Assembly: GCF_039680535.1 (NCBI RefSeq)
Contig: NZ_JBDKSS010000013.1
Span: 496,001-560,000 of the forward strand
DNA: 64,000 nucleotides
Origin: Parvibaculum sp039680535
Lineage (GTDB): Bacteria; Pseudomonadota; Alphaproteobacteria; Parvibaculales; Parvibaculaceae
Direction: 5' to 3'
A model generated the notes under the pieces. The model was given only the letters and a program-made list of their open reading frames with translations. It was not told the origin of the DNA and ran no database searches. Made by a program: the position numbers and the translations under genes. Of this stretch, positions 16,545 to 25,934 are shown piece by piece; position 1 is the first letter of the stretch; each line of letters opens with the position of its first letter.

Positions 16545-17291
16545 ATGGCTGGCCATTCGCAATTCAAGAACATCATGTACCGCAAGGGCGCGCAGGATAA
16601 GAAGCGCTCCAAGCTGTTCTCGAAACTCGCGAAGGAAATCACGGTCGCGGCCAAGCAGGGCCTCGCCGATCCGGAATACAATCCGCGCCTCCGCGCCGCC
16701 ATTCAGGCCGCCCGCGCCGAAAACATGCCGCGCGACAACATCGAACGCGCCATCAAGAAGAGCACCGATCAGGGCGGCGAGAACTACGAAGAGGTCCGCT
16801 ACGAGGGCTTCGGCATCGGCGGCGTCGGCGTGATCGTCGAAACGCTCACCGACAATCGCAACCGCACGGCAAGCTCCGTCCGGTCGATCTTCACCAAGCA
16901 TGGCGGCAATCTCGGCGAAACGGGCTCCGTCTCCTTCATGTTCTCGCGCCTCGGCCGCGTCGAATATGCGCCCGAAGTTGCCAGCGCCGACGACATGCTC
17001 GAAGCCGCGATCGACGCTGGCGCCGAGGATTGCCAGTCGGGCGAGCAGGGCCACGAGATTTTCTGCGCTCCCGACCAGCTCCATGAGGTCGCGCGCGCGC
17101 TGGAAGCGAAGTTCGGCGAGCCCCGCGCCGCCAGCATCGTCTGGAAGCCGCAGAACTCGATTCCGCTGGAAGACGACAAGGCGGAGACGCTTCTGAAGAT
17201 GCTCGACGTGCTGGACGACGACGACGATGTGCAGCAAGTTTATGCGAACTTCGAGATTTCCGATTCGGCGCTCGCCAAGATGTCGGCCTGA
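16545..17291 (+). CDS. yebC: YebC/PmpR family regulator
   Basis: YebC proteins are broadly conserved; members have been described as DNA-binding regulators and, more recently, as ribosome-associated factors that ease proline-stretch translation. The 248-residue protein starts MAGHSQFKNIMYRKGAQD and contains ADPEYNPRLRAAIQAARAENMPRDNIERAI, both diagnostic. It stands directly upstream of ruvCAB, the usual order. The palindrome GCCGCCTCGCGAGGCGGC at 16481-16498 precedes it. Confidence 0.95.
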   Translation: MAGHSQFKNIMYRKGAQDKKRSKLFSKLAKEITVAAKQGLADPEYNPRLRAAIQAARAENMPRDNIERAIKKSTDQGGENYEEVRYEGFGIGGVGVIVETLTDNRNRTASSVRSIFTKHGGNLGETGSVSFMFSRLGRVEYAPEVASADDMLEAAIDAGAEDCQSGEQGHEIFCAPDQLHEVARALEAKFGEPRAASIVWKPQNSIPLEDDKAETLLKMLDVLDDDDDVQQVYANFEISDSALAKMSA

Positions 17292-17368
17292 TTGGGCTGC
17301 GTCATGACGCCGGGGCGGATGTAAACCCGCCCGCCATTGAGGCCTGGGCATGGAGGCAGCGCCCGCAC

Positions 17369-17896
17369 ATGCCGGCCTCTCAAAGATATCTCGGCATCGA
17401 TCCGGGTCTTCGCGCCACCGGCTGGGGCGTGATCGACGTTGCTGGCGCGCGCCTTGTGCATGTGGCCAACGGCACCATTACCTCGAATGACAGGCTCGGC
17501 GTCGCCGAACGTCTGGTCGAGATCGAGCGCGGCCTGATCTCCGTCGTCGAAACCTATGCGCCCGACGGCGCTGCGGTGGAGCAGGTCTTCGTCGCCCGCG
17601 ATCCCGTCGCCGCATTGAAGCTCGGTCAGGCGCGCGCCATGGCGCTGCTGGTGCCGGCGCGGGCGGGTCTGCCGGTTGCCGAATATGCGGCGAACCACAT
17701 CAAGAAGTCGGTCGTGGGCGCGGGCCATGCCGGAAAGGCGCAGATCAGGATGATGGTCGAGATGTTGCTGCCGGGCTGCGGTGTCCAGACTGAACACGCG
17801 GCTGACGCGCTTGCGATCGCCATCTGCCACGCGCATTCGGGCGGTGCGAACGAGCGTATCGCGGCGGCGTTGCTGAAGGCGGGTGTCGCGCGATGA
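17369..17896 (+). CDS. ruvC: Holliday junction resolvase RuvC
   Basis: RuvC cuts Holliday junctions symmetrically after RuvAB-driven migration. The 175-residue protein shows YLGIDPGLRATGWG with the first catalytic Asp, AVEQVFVARDP with the catalytic Glu, and HAADALAIAICH with the C-terminal Asp/His. The stop overlaps the ruvA start by 4 bp (ATGA). It lies 77 bp after yebC. Confidence 0.97.
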   Translation: MPASQRYLGIDPGLRATGWGVIDVAGARLVHVANGTITSNDRLGVAERLVEIERGLISVVETYAPDGAAVEQVFVARDPVAALKLGQARAMALLVPARAGLPVAEYAANHIKKSVVGAGHAGKAQIRMMVEMLLPGCGVQTEHAADALAIAICHAHSGGANERIAAALLKAGVAR

Positions 17897-18519
17897 TCGG
17901 CAGGTTGAAGGGCATCGTCGATGAGGTCGGCGCGGATTGGGTCATCGTCGATGTGAATGGTGTCGGCTATCTCGTCACCTGTTCGCGCCGCACGCTCGAC
18001 GCGTTGCCGGAGCCCGGCGGCGCGGTGACGCTTTCCATCGAAACGAAAGTCAGCGAAGACGCGATCCGCCTCATCGGCTTCACGTCCGATCTCGAACGCG
18101 ACTGGTTCAGGCTTCTGGTGAGCGTGCAGGGCGTCGGCACGCGCGTGGCGCTCGGCGTTCTCGGCACGCTGACGCCCGCCGATCTCGCCCGCGCCATCGC
18201 GCTCGAAGACAAGAAGGCGGTTTCCGCCGCGCCCGGCGTCGGGCCGAAAGTCGCGGCCCGCATCGTCGCCGAACTGAAGGACAAGGCGCCGGCCTCGACC
18301 GATCTCAACGCCGTGCTCGATGTCGGTGCCGCGCTTGGCGTGGCCGATGGTGCTGCGGCCCATTCCGCCGCGATGCGCGACGCAATTTCGGCGCTGGTCA
18401 ATCTCGGCTATCCGCAGGTGCAGGCAGCCTCGGCCATTTCCGGCGCCGTGAAGAAGCTTGAGAGTGGCGCCTCGGCGGAGCAGCTTATCCGTCAGGGGTT
18501 GAAGGAGTTGGCGCGGTGA
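17893..18519 (+). CDS. ruvA: Holliday junction branch migration protein RuvA
   Basis: RuvA tetramers bind four-way junctions and load RuvB. The 208-residue protein begins MIGRLKGIVDEVGADWVIVDVNGVGY, has the helix-hairpin-helix pair VQGVGTRVALGVLGTL and APGVGPKVAARIVAELKD, and a C-terminal RuvB-binding helix bundle after a variable linker. It is coupled to ruvC by overlap. A dispersed palindromic repeat separates it from ruvB. Confidence 0.97.
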   Translation: MIGRLKGIVDEVGADWVIVDVNGVGYLVTCSRRTLDALPEPGGAVTLSIETKVSEDAIRLIGFTSDLERDWFRLLVSVQGVGTRVALGVLGTLTPADLARAIALEDKKAVSAAPGVGPKVAARIVAELKDKAPASTDLNAVLDVGAALGVADGAAAHSAAMRDAISALVNLGYPQVQAASAISGAVKKLESGASAEQLIRQGLKELAR

Positions 18520-18549
18520 GGGACGTGGGGCGTCGCCTCGACACTTTCT

Positions 18550-18632
18550 GTCATCCCGGCCTTGTGCCGGGAACCAGTGGCCGCTTGCTCGGCGTTTGCC
18601 GCCCCTGGACCCCGGGACGAGCCCGGGGTGAC
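18550..18632. repeat. Dispersed palindromic repeat, copy 1
   Basis: An 83-bp imperfect inverted repeat with ends GTCATCCCGG and CCGGGGTGAC, and inner hairpins around CCGGCCTTGTGCCGG and CCGGGACGAGCCCGG. Related copies are at 42643, 52592, 52893 and 57687, all intergenic. It separates ruvA and ruvB. Confidence 0.8.
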
Positions 18633-18652
18633 ATCGTTTTTTTGGTGACGCC

Positions 18653-19696
18653 ATGACGGATCGCCTTATCGGCGCGCGCAAGAAGGAAGAAGACGAGGTC
18701 GAGCGCTCGCTCCGGCCGCTGTCGCTTGCCGATTTCGTGGGGCAGGCGCGCGCCCGCGAGAACCTCGCGGTCTTCATCGAGGCTGCCCGCTCGCGCGGCG
18801 AGGCGCTCGACCACGTGCTTTTTGCCGGACCGCCCGGCCTTGGCAAGACGACGCTTGCGCAGATCGTCGCCCGCGAATTGGGTGTCAATTTCCGCGCCAC
18901 ATCGGGGCCGGTGATTTCCAAGGCGGGCGATCTCGCGGCGCTGCTCACCAATCTCGAACCGCGCGACGTTCTCTTCATTGACGAGATCCATCGGCTGACG
19001 CCGGCGGTTGAGGAAATCCTCTATCCTGCGATGGAGGACTTTCAGCTCGACCTCATCATCGGCGAGGGCCCCGGCGCGCGCTCGGTCCGCATCGATCTCG
19101 CGCCATTCACGCTGATCGGCGCGACGACGCGGACAGGGCTTCTCACCACGCCGCTGCGCGATCGTTTCGGCATCCCGGTGCGGTTGCATTTCTACGAGGT
19201 TGCCGAACTTGAGCTCATCGTGCGTCGCGGCGCCGGCCTTCTCGGCATCGAGATGACGGCGGATGGCGCGCATGAAATTGCCCGCCGCGCCCGTGGAACG
19301 CCGCGAGTCGCGGGGCGCCTGCTGCGCCGCGTGCGTGACTTCGCCGCCGTCGACGGCGTGACCTCGATCGATGCGAAGGAGGCCGACCGCGCGCTTCAGC
19401 GGCTCGAAGTGGACGAGCGCGGCCTCGACGCACTGGACCATCGCTATCTCCGCTGCATCGCCATCAGTTTCGGCGGCGGTCCGGTGGGTGTCGAGACGGT
19501 TGCGGCGGCCCTTTCCGAGCCGCGCGACGCCATCGAGGAGATCATCGAGCCCTATCTCATCCAGCAGGGCCTGCTGAACCGCACGCCGCGGGGCCGCGTG
19601 CTGACGGCAGCGGCCTTTGCCCATCTGGGCCTCGCCGTGCCGGCGGGTGGCGTGGCGGGGCAGGGCGCGCTTTTCACCGGCGAGGATGAGGCATGA
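18653..19696 (+). CDS. ruvB: Holliday junction DNA helicase RuvB
   Basis: RuvB is the hexameric AAA+ motor of branch migration. The 347-residue protein has the N-terminal SLRPLSLADFVGQ, Walker A GPPGLGKTTLAQ, Walker B VLFIDEIHRL, sensor 1 GATTRTGLLTTPLRDRFG, and a C-terminal winged helix ending with RTPRGRVLTAAAFAHLGL. Its end overlaps ybgC by 4 bp. Confidence 0.98.
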   Translation: MTDRLIGARKKEEDEVERSLRPLSLADFVGQARARENLAVFIEAARSRGEALDHVLFAGPPGLGKTTLAQIVARELGVNFRATSGPVISKAGDLAALLTNLEPRDVLFIDEIHRLTPAVEEILYPAMEDFQLDLIIGEGPGARSVRIDLAPFTLIGATTRTGLLTTPLRDRFGIPVRLHFYEVAELELIVRRGAGLLGIEMTADGAHEIARRARGTPRVAGRLLRRVRDFAAVDGVTSIDAKEADRALQRLEVDERGLDALDHRYLRCIAISFGGGPVGVETVAAALSEPRDAIEEIIEPYLIQQGLLNRTPRGRVLTAAAFAHLGLAVPAGGVAGQGALFTGEDEA

Positions 19697-20166
19697 GCGC
19701 CCGCCAATGGCCCGATCTCGCAGGCCGGATCGAGGGGCAGACGCATATCCTGCCGGTGCGGGTCTATTACGAGGACACCGATTTCTCCGGCATCGTCTAT
19801 CACGCGAATTACCTCCGCTTCGCCGAGCGCGGGCGGTCCGATTTCCTCAGGGTCGCAGGCATCAGCCATACCGAACTCTTCGACGGTGAAGACCCGCTCG
19901 CCTTCGCCATTCATCGAATGGAGATCGACTTTCTGAAGCCGGCACGCATCGACGATCTGCTGGAGGTCCATACGCGCTACACGCGCGCGGGCGGCGCGCG
20001 ACTCGAGGCGGAACAGGTGATCTACCGGCAGGCCGATGGCGCACTCGATCCGATCTGGCGGGCGAGGGTTTTCGCGGCGGTCATCGACCTCAAGGGACGA
20101 CCGCGGCGCATGCCCGCCGGGGTGCGCGATGCGTTGAAAAACTATGTTCAGGCGGTGGGCGCCTGA
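19693..20166 (+). CDS. ybgC: Tol-Pal system-associated acyl-CoA thioesterase YbgC
   Basis: YbgC is a hot-dog-fold thioesterase encoded with Tol-Pal and linked to phospholipid metabolism. The 157-residue protein has the active-site segment VYYEDTDFSGIVYHANYLRFAERGR. It is slightly longer than E. coli YbgC because of an N-terminal extension. Overlap with ruvB (ATGA) suggests one ruv-tol transcript. Confidence 0.93.
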   Translation: MSARQWPDLAGRIEGQTHILPVRVYYEDTDFSGIVYHANYLRFAERGRSDFLRVAGISHTELFDGEDPLAFAIHRMEIDFLKPARIDDLLEVHTRYTRAGGARLEAEQVIYRQADGALDPIWRARVFAAVIDLKGRPRRMPAGVRDALKNYVQAVGA

Positions 20167-20386
20167 GCGGTTGTGCTCGCCGGGCAACAACTCGCTTTCT
20201 AAGCTATTGTATCCGTGAGATATCCCACAAAGTGCCACTGTTTCGACATAATTCGTGGACTAACTTCGGCTTCAATTCGGAGGCAGATTTGCGAGACGAA
20301 TACGCGCTGCTGCGGCAGGCATGGCGCGAAACGTCGGATGCAGAACGCCGCTCCGATGAAGGCCTGTGATTTCGGAGAGGCAAGGA

Positions 20387-21133
20387 ATGGATCCGACGAC
20401 CCGTATTGAGACCGGCGTTAACACCGCGCAGGTCATCGCCAATCAGACCGTGAACGCGGCGCCGGTGGATTTCTCCATCTGGGGTCTCTTCATCCACGCC
20501 GACTTCATCGTGAAGATCGTCATGCTCGGCCTGCTGTTTGCCTCGGTCTGGTCATGGGCGATCATTTTCGACAAGTGGTGGCGCTTCAGCCGGGTCGAGC
20601 GTCTTGCCGACCAGTTCGAGCGCACCTTCTGGTCTGGCCGTTCGCTCGACGATCTCTATCAGGAGATGGGGCACCGCCCGGGCCACCCGCTTTCGGCGCT
20701 CTTCATCGCCGCCATGCGCGAGTGGCGCCGTTCGCAGGAAATCGTCACCGACAGCTTCCTGGGTCTCAAGGAGCGCGTCGACAAGGTCATGCAGGTGACG
20801 ATCAACCGCGAGATGCTGAGCCTCGAAGGCCGGCTCCTCTTCCTGGCTACCGTCGGTTCGGTTTCGCCCTTCGTCGGTCTTTTCGGCACGGTCTGGGGCA
20901 TCATGAACAGCTTCCAGTCGATCGCCATCAGCCGCGACACCAACCTCGCCGTTGTCGCCCCCGGCATCGCCGAAGCGCTTTTCACCACGGCGCTCGGCCT
21001 TCTCACCGCTATTCCGGCAGTGGTCGCCTATAACCGTTTCTCGAGCCAGATCGGCCGTTTCGGTACGAAGCTCGAAAGCTTTGCGGACGAGTTCTCGGCG
21101 ATCCTCTCGCGTCAGCTGGACGAGCGGGGCTGA
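20387..21133 (+). CDS. tolQ: Tol-Pal system protein TolQ
   Basis: TolQ forms the inner-membrane proton channel with TolR that energises TolA. The 248-residue MotA/TolQ/ExbB protein has three membrane segments: about 38-60 (IVMLGLLFASVWSWAIIFD), then LFLATVGSVSPFVGLFGTVWGIM, then VAPGIAEALFTTALGLLTAIPAVVAY. The ATG at 20387 follows GGAGAGGCAAGGA; a GTG at 20366 would add seven residues without a better site. The 220-bp leader upstream has no recognisable gene. Confidence 0.95.
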   Translation: MDPTTRIETGVNTAQVIANQTVNAAPVDFSIWGLFIHADFIVKIVMLGLLFASVWSWAIIFDKWWRFSRVERLADQFERTFWSGRSLDDLYQEMGHRPGHPLSALFIAAMREWRRSQEIVTDSFLGLKERVDKVMQVTINREMLSLEGRLLFLATVGSVSPFVGLFGTVWGIMNSFQSIAISRDTNLAVVAPGIAEALFTTALGLLTAIPAVVAYNRFSSQIGRFGTKLESFADEFSAILSRQLDERG

Positions 21134-21136
21134 ACC

Positions 21137-21601
21137 ATGGCTTTTTCCGTTGGCGGCGGCAGGGGAGGCGGGCGCAGCAAGTACAAGCGCGCGCCCATGT
21201 CGGAAATCAACGTGACGCCGATGGTCGACGTCATGCTGGTGTTGCTGATCGTCTTCATGGTCGCGGCGCCGCTACTGACCGTCGGCGTGCCGGTCGATCT
21301 TCCCAAGACGCAGGCCGCAGCACTTTCCGGCGACAACGAGCCGCTCACCGTCACCATCAACAGCAGCGGCCAGGTCTTCCTGCAGGAAACGCCGGTCGAG
21401 CCTGATGAGGTCGTGGCGCGTCTTCAGGCGATCGCGCAGAACGGATATGAGCAGCGCATCTTCATCCGCGCCGACAGCACCATCGATTACGGGCGGGTGA
21501 TGGATGTGATGAGCCGCATCAGCGCCGCGGGTTACAGCAAGGTCGGCCTGGTCACCGATTCGGCCACGGGTTCGACGCCTGCAAAAGGCAAAACGAAATA
21601 A
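21137..21601 (+). CDS. tolR: Tol-Pal system protein TolR
   Basis: TolR anchors the TolQR motor to peptidoglycan. The 154-residue ExbD/TolR-type protein has a glycine-rich N-terminus, SEINVTPMVDVMLVLLIVFMV containing the membrane segment with the conserved proton-carrying Asp, and a periplasmic C-terminal domain. It follows tolQ by 3 bp. Confidence 0.95.
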   Translation: MAFSVGGGRGGGRSKYKRAPMSEINVTPMVDVMLVLLIVFMVAAPLLTVGVPVDLPKTQAAALSGDNEPLTVTINSSGQVFLQETPVEPDEVVARLQAIAQNGYEQRIFIRADSTIDYGRVMDVMSRISAAGYSKVGLVTDSATGSTPAKGKTK

Positions 21602-21609
21602 CTGGTCCG

Positions 21610-22461
21610 ATGACGCGTAACAGGCCGCTTCTCATTTCCGCCGGGCTTCACGCCCTGGTGCTGATAGCGACTGTGGTGGTGCTTCCTTCGCCGAAGGAGC
21701 TGCCGCCGGTGCCGATGCGCGTCCTGCCGGTCGAACTGCTGACCGTTTCCGATGTCACCAATCTGAAGCGTCAGGCCAAGAAGAAGGTCGAGCAGCCCAA
21801 GCCTGTCGAAAAGCCGGCCGAGAAGCCGGAGCCCGACAAACCCAAGCCCGTGCCGCAGCCCGAGCCTGAAAAGGCCGAGCCCAAGCCCGCACCGGCGCAA
21901 CCGGATCAGAAGGCCGAGCCCATTCCGGACAAGAACGCGCCGAAGAAAAAAGAAGAAAAGAAAGAACCTCCGAAGCCGGAGACGAAGAAGCCCGTCGTCG
22001 AGAAGAAAGACGAGAAGAAGCCGAAGAAGAAGTTCGATCCCAAGAACATCGCTGCGCTTCTGAACAAGATTCCCGATTCGGCGACGCAGCCCGACGAGGC
22101 GAAGGATACGAAGGAAAAGGCTGACGCGGACCAGACCGACAATCCCGATCTGCCCATGACCGGCAGCGAGATCGACGTGCTTCGCCAGAAGGTTTCGCAG
22201 TGCTGGAACGTGAGCGATCTGGCCGGCACGCCGGATGCGAACAAGCTTTATGCGCGGATCAGCTTCTCGCTCAACCCGGACGGCTCGCTTTCGGGGCGTC
22301 CTGTCATAGAAGAGTCTGGTGGAGGCAGTATATCGAGGCTCTTCGCGGAACGTACGGTGCAGGCGGTTCTGAAATGTGCGCCTTACGATTTCCTGCCGGC
22401 GGAGAAATACAGTACGTGGCGCGACCTCGATATTACGTTTTCGCTGCCTGACGCGTTGTGA
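21610..22461 (+). CDS. tolA: Tol-Pal system protein TolA
   Basis: TolA bridges the inner membrane motor to TolB and Pal. The 283-residue protein has an N-terminal membrane anchor (about 8-27, SAGLHALVLIATVVV), a long Pro/Lys/Glu-rich stretch (about 55-150) typical of the TonB/TolA linker, and a C-terminal globular domain (about 190-283) with KVSQCWNVSDLAG. The linker is proline-rich, not the long alanine-rich helix of E. coli TolA, as is usual in alphaproteobacteria. Confidence 0.92.
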   Translation: MTRNRPLLISAGLHALVLIATVVVLPSPKELPPVPMRVLPVELLTVSDVTNLKRQAKKKVEQPKPVEKPAEKPEPDKPKPVPQPEPEKAEPKPAPAQPDQKAEPIPDKNAPKKKEEKKEPPKPETKKPVVEKKDEKKPKKKFDPKNIAALLNKIPDSATQPDEAKDTKEKADADQTDNPDLPMTGSEIDVLRQKVSQCWNVSDLAGTPDANKLYARISFSLNPDGSLSGRPVIEESGGGSISRLFAERTVQAVLKCAPYDFLPAEKYSTWRDLDITFSLPDAL

Positions 22462-22550
22462 TGTGAAATCGACCAGCGGCGCGACAAGCGTCCGGTCGTG
22501 CGTATGAGTCCTGACGCTGGGCGATTGACCTTTTTATAGGAGAGACGGCG

Positions 22551-23912
22551 ATGTTTGATTTTCGTGATCTCAGGCGCGCGGCATCCGGCTTGAGACGGAC
22601 GGCGATGCGGCTTCCCCTCGCGCTTGTTCTGGTGGCGAGCGCGTTCCTTGCCGCCCCCGCGCAGGCGGCGCTGCATATCGACATCACGCAGGGCAATACC
22701 GAGCCCATGCCGATCGCCATCACGGACTTCCTCGGTGCGCCCGGTCAGGAAGCGTCCGCCGGTTCGGACATTGCGGGCGTCGTCACCAACGACCTCGAGC
22801 GTTCGGGTCTCTTCCGCCCGCTTTCCAAGGCGTCCTTCATCGAAAAGCTGACCGACATCAACGTGCCGCCACGTTTCGGCGATTGGCGCGTCATCAATTC
22901 GCAGGCCCTCGTCACCGGTCAGGTGAAGATGGAGTCGGACGGCCGCCTTCGCGTCGAGTTCCGCCTCTGGGACGTTTATGGCGAGCAGCAGCTCACGGGG
23001 CTGCAGTTCTTCACCACGCCCGACAACTGGCGCCGCGTCGCGCATCTCGTTGCCGATGCGATCTATGAGCGGCTGACCGGCGAAAAAGGCTATTTCGATA
23101 CGCGCGTCGTCTATGTCTCCGAGAGTGGTCCGAAGAATCGCCGTGTGAAGCGCCTCTCGATCATGGATCAGGACGGCTACAACCCGCACGCTCTGACCAA
23201 CGGCGCCGAACTCGTGCTGACGCCGCGCTTCAGCCCGAATTCGCAGGAGATCACCTATCTCTCCTATCACAACAATAATCCGCGCGTTTACCTGCTCGAC
23301 ATCGAGACGGGCCAGCAGGAAGTCGTCGGCGATTTCAAGGGCATGACCTTCGCGCCGCGCTTCTCTCCCGATGGCCAGAAGGTCATCATGAGCCTTCAGC
23401 GCGGCGGCAACTCCAACATCTACACGATGGACCTTCGCAGCCGGCAGGTGACTCGCCTGACCAGCACGGCGGCGATCGATACCGCGCCGAGCTATTCGCC
23501 CGACGGTACCAAGATCACCTTCGAATCGGATCGCGGCGGCTCGCAGCAGATCTATGTGATGAATGCCGACGGTTCGAATCAGCACCGCATCAGCTTCGGC
23601 CAGGGCCGTTACGCCACGCCCGTCTGGTCTCCGCGCGGCGATCTCATCGCCTTCACCAAGATGGTGAGCGGCCAGTTCGTCATCGGCGTCATGAAATCCG
23701 ACGGTTCCGGCGATCGCGTCCTGACCGAGGGTTATCATAATGAGGGCCCGACCTGGGCACCGAACGGCCGCGTTCTCATGTTCTTCCGTGAAACACGCGG
23801 CGCGCAGGGCGGTCCGGCGCTCTGGTCGGTCGATCTGACCGGCCGGAACGAGCGTCCGGTTTCGACTCCGACCTTCGCTTCCGACCCTGCCTGGTCGCCC
23901 CGAATCCAGTAA
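22551..23912 (+). CDS. tolB: Tol-Pal system beta-propeller protein TolB
   Basis: TolB is the periplasmic partner of Pal. The 453-residue protein has a signal peptide (about 1-36, ending in APAQAA), an N-terminal domain, and a six-bladed propeller with repeated TolB/WD40-like motifs such as FSPNSQEITYLSY, FSPDGQKVIMSL, YSPDGTKITFESDRGG and WSPRGDLIAFTK. It is 89 bp after tolA. Confidence 0.96.
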   Translation: MFDFRDLRRAASGLRRTAMRLPLALVLVASAFLAAPAQAALHIDITQGNTEPMPIAITDFLGAPGQEASAGSDIAGVVTNDLERSGLFRPLSKASFIEKLTDINVPPRFGDWRVINSQALVTGQVKMESDGRLRVEFRLWDVYGEQQLTGLQFFTTPDNWRRVAHLVADAIYERLTGEKGYFDTRVVYVSESGPKNRRVKRLSIMDQDGYNPHALTNGAELVLTPRFSPNSQEITYLSYHNNNPRVYLLDIETGQQEVVGDFKGMTFAPRFSPDGQKVIMSLQRGGNSNIYTMDLRSRQVTRLTSTAAIDTAPSYSPDGTKITFESDRGGSQQIYVMNADGSNQHRISFGQGRYATPVWSPRGDLIAFTKMVSGQFVIGVMKSDGSGDRVLTEGYHNEGPTWAPNGRVLMFFRETRGAQGGPALWSVDLTGRNERPVSTPTFASDPAWSPRIQ

Positions 23913-24245
23913 CCGGCACATGGCCGGGCGCGGTCGAAACCAGATCGTGCCCGGCCTAAAATGGTGCAAAAATATCACGTGCCGCATGCTGAAAAGACGC
24001 AGCCTTTCCAAGGCTCTTGCGGACGTTTTTGGGCAGGGCTACTATTTTGTTGCGGTACGGCAACCCCAGCGTCGGCCAATTTCTGGGCGGCGTGTCATGG
24101 TTCGGACGAGCTTCGGGCCACTTTGTAGAGCCTCGACTTCCCGGCAAAGGAGGAATCCTTTTTTGCCAGGATGTTTGGCATGCAACAGTAAATAAGGGAA
24201 CGCTGAGGCACCTTTGGCCGCAGAGATTAAAAGGAGAGCACCCGA
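23913..24245. other. Intergenic region between tolB and pal
   Basis: The 333-bp gap carries no convincing ORF. Composition drops in GC relative to the genes, and a ribosome-binding site (AAAAGGAGAG) sits just before pal. The length suggests pal has its own promoter, but I cannot assign a reliable -35/-10 pair. Confidence 0.6.
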
Positions 24246-24746
24246 ATGAAGTCCCCGTATGCAGGCCTCCGGTTCGCCACCGTGGCCGCAGCCTTTTTGA
24301 TGGTCGCCGCTTGCAGCTCGACCGACACGACCGGCAACGCCGGCGGCGCTGGCTCCAGCACGTCGACCGTGCAGCCCGGCACGCAGGCTGACCTCGTCGC
24401 CAATGTTGGCGACCGCGTTTTCTTCGACCTCGACAAGTCGACGTTGAAGGATGAAGGCAAGGCCACGCTCCAGCGTCAGGCTGCCTGGGCGCAGAAGTAC
24501 CCGAACCTGACCTTCACGATCGAAGGCCATGCTGACGAGCGCGGCACGCGCGAATACAACCTCGCGCTCGGCGGCCGTCGCGCCACCGCCGCGAAGGACT
24601 TCCTCGTCGCCAATGGCGTCGACGCTTCGCGCCTGAAGACGATTTCCTACGGCAAAGAGCGTCCGGTGTGCCTCGAGTCGAACGAGGACTGCTGGGCCCA
24701 GAACCGTCGCGCTGTGACGGTCGTCGCCGAAGGCGCCGGCAGCTAA
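24246..24746 (+). CDS. pal: Peptidoglycan-associated lipoprotein Pal
   Basis: Pal ties the outer membrane to peptidoglycan and is recycled to the septum by Tol. The 166-residue protein has a lipoprotein signal with lipobox VAAC (Cys at about 23), a Ser/Thr/Gly-rich linker, and an OmpA-like domain with TFTIEGHADERGTREYNLALGGRRA, the diaminopimelate-binding motif. A terminator hairpin follows 25 bp after the stop. Confidence 0.96.
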   Translation: MKSPYAGLRFATVAAAFLMVAACSSTDTTGNAGGAGSSTSTVQPGTQADLVANVGDRVFFDLDKSTLKDEGKATLQRQAAWAQKYPNLTFTIEGHADERGTREYNLALGGRRATAAKDFLVANGVDASRLKTISYGKERPVCLESNEDCWAQNRRAVTVVAEGAGS

Positions 24747-24771
24747 TCGCTGACGACACCGAATTATCGGG

Positions 24772-24801
24772 AGCGCTCTTCCGCGATTGCGGGAGGGCGC
24801 T
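24772..24801 (+). terminator. Terminator hairpin after pal
   Basis: A 13-bp stem with two G-U pairs, AGCGCTCTTCCGC (24772-24784) with GCGGGAGGGCGCT (24789-24801), has a 4-nt loop and is followed by TCTGTGTTTT. Confidence 0.65.
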
Positions 24802-24962
24802 TCTGTGTTTTGGGGGCATGACTTCGGTACGACCTTGTCGGGTTCGAACCGGAAAAATGAGGCGCCCCATTTTAGTCGCAGTTCTCGTTACGATGGCTCG
24901 CGTGTAGGCTCTTCATAAGAGGCGCGACCTCCTATTGTCCGAAACCTCTTGAGGCGGATCAG

Positions 24963-25892
24963 GTGACAAAAGCGAACTTCCTCGTCATGGCGGGTTTGAC
25001 CACCCTTGTTGGACTCCCCGTTCTGGCGCCCCTGAGCGCCGCGGCCGATGATTCGGACCTGCGCGCGGTCAACAACCGGCTCGACAGGCTGGAGCGCTCC
25101 GTCAACGACATGCAGGGCGGCGGTTATTCCGGCGAAAGCGAATCGGGCGGCGCCGGCGGTGGCGGTGCTCCCTCGGCGGACGTTTCGGTCAGGCTCAACG
25201 ACATCGAAGACCAGATTCGCACGCTCACCGGCCGCGTTGAGGAATTGAGCCACCGCATCGACCAGACGTCGCAGGATCTGCAGACCTTCAAGGCCGATGT
25301 CGATTTGCGCTTTCAGGATTTGCGTCAGGGTGGTGGCGCTGCTGCTCCCGCCGCCGGGCAGGGTGCGGCGGCAGCGCCAGCGACCGGTCCCATCATGAAT
25401 GACGATACCGCCCCCGCAGGCGCGAGTGCGCCGAGGCAGCTGACGCCTCCCGGCGCCGCTGCCCCGGCGACTCAGGCCGCCGCCGCGCCGACCGCCGTCC
25501 TCCCCAACGGGACGCCGCAGGTTCAATATGATTTCGCCATCGACCTTCTGAAGCGCGGGCAGTTTCCGCAGGCTCGCGACACGCTGAAACAGTTCCTTGA
25601 CGAGCATCCCAAGGACTCGCTGGCCGGCAATGCGCAATATTGGCTCGGCGAGACCTATTACGTGCAGGGCCAGTACAAGGACGCCGCCGACAGCTTCCTC
25701 AAGGGCTATACGACCTATTCGAAGAGCCCGAAGGCGCCGGACAGCCTGCTGAAGCTCGGCATGACGCTGAACCAGCTCGGCCAGAAAGATGCGGCCTGCG
25801 CGACCTTCGGTCAGTTGAAGGAACAGTTCCCGCAAGCCGCGCCCGCCATCGTCGCGCGAGCGAAGCAGGAGCGTCAGAAGGCCGGTTGCTGA
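24963..25892 (+). CDS. cpoB: Cell division coordinator CpoB (YbgF)
   Basis: CpoB links Tol-Pal to septal peptidoglycan synthesis. The 309-residue protein has a GTG start, a signal peptide (about 1-27), an N-terminal trimerising coiled coil (LRAVNNRLDRLERSVNDM), a second coiled segment, a long Ala/Pro/Gly-rich linker, and C-terminal TPR-like repeats (QYDFAIDLLKRGQFPQARDTLKQFL). It closes the tol-pal cluster in its usual place. Confidence 0.93.
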   Translation: MTKANFLVMAGLTTLVGLPVLAPLSAAADDSDLRAVNNRLDRLERSVNDMQGGGYSGESESGGAGGGGAPSADVSVRLNDIEDQIRTLTGRVEELSHRIDQTSQDLQTFKADVDLRFQDLRQGGGAAAPAAGQGAAAAPATGPIMNDDTAPAGASAPRQLTPPGAAAPATQAAAAPTAVLPNGTPQVQYDFAIDLLKRGQFPQARDTLKQFLDEHPKDSLAGNAQYWLGETYYVQGQYKDAADSFLKGYTTYSKSPKAPDSLLKLGMTLNQLGQKDAACATFGQLKEQFPQAAPAIVARAKQERQKAGC

Positions 25893-25934
25893 TCGGGCTT
25901 GGCCTTCCGCGCGCACCCGCGCCATGATCGGCGC

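Noticed and set aside
22383..24011. A 542-codon minus-strand frame
   Set aside because: It is the reverse complement of tolB, which has clear signal-peptide and propeller motifs; composition is of shadow type (Arg/Asp/Gly-rich).
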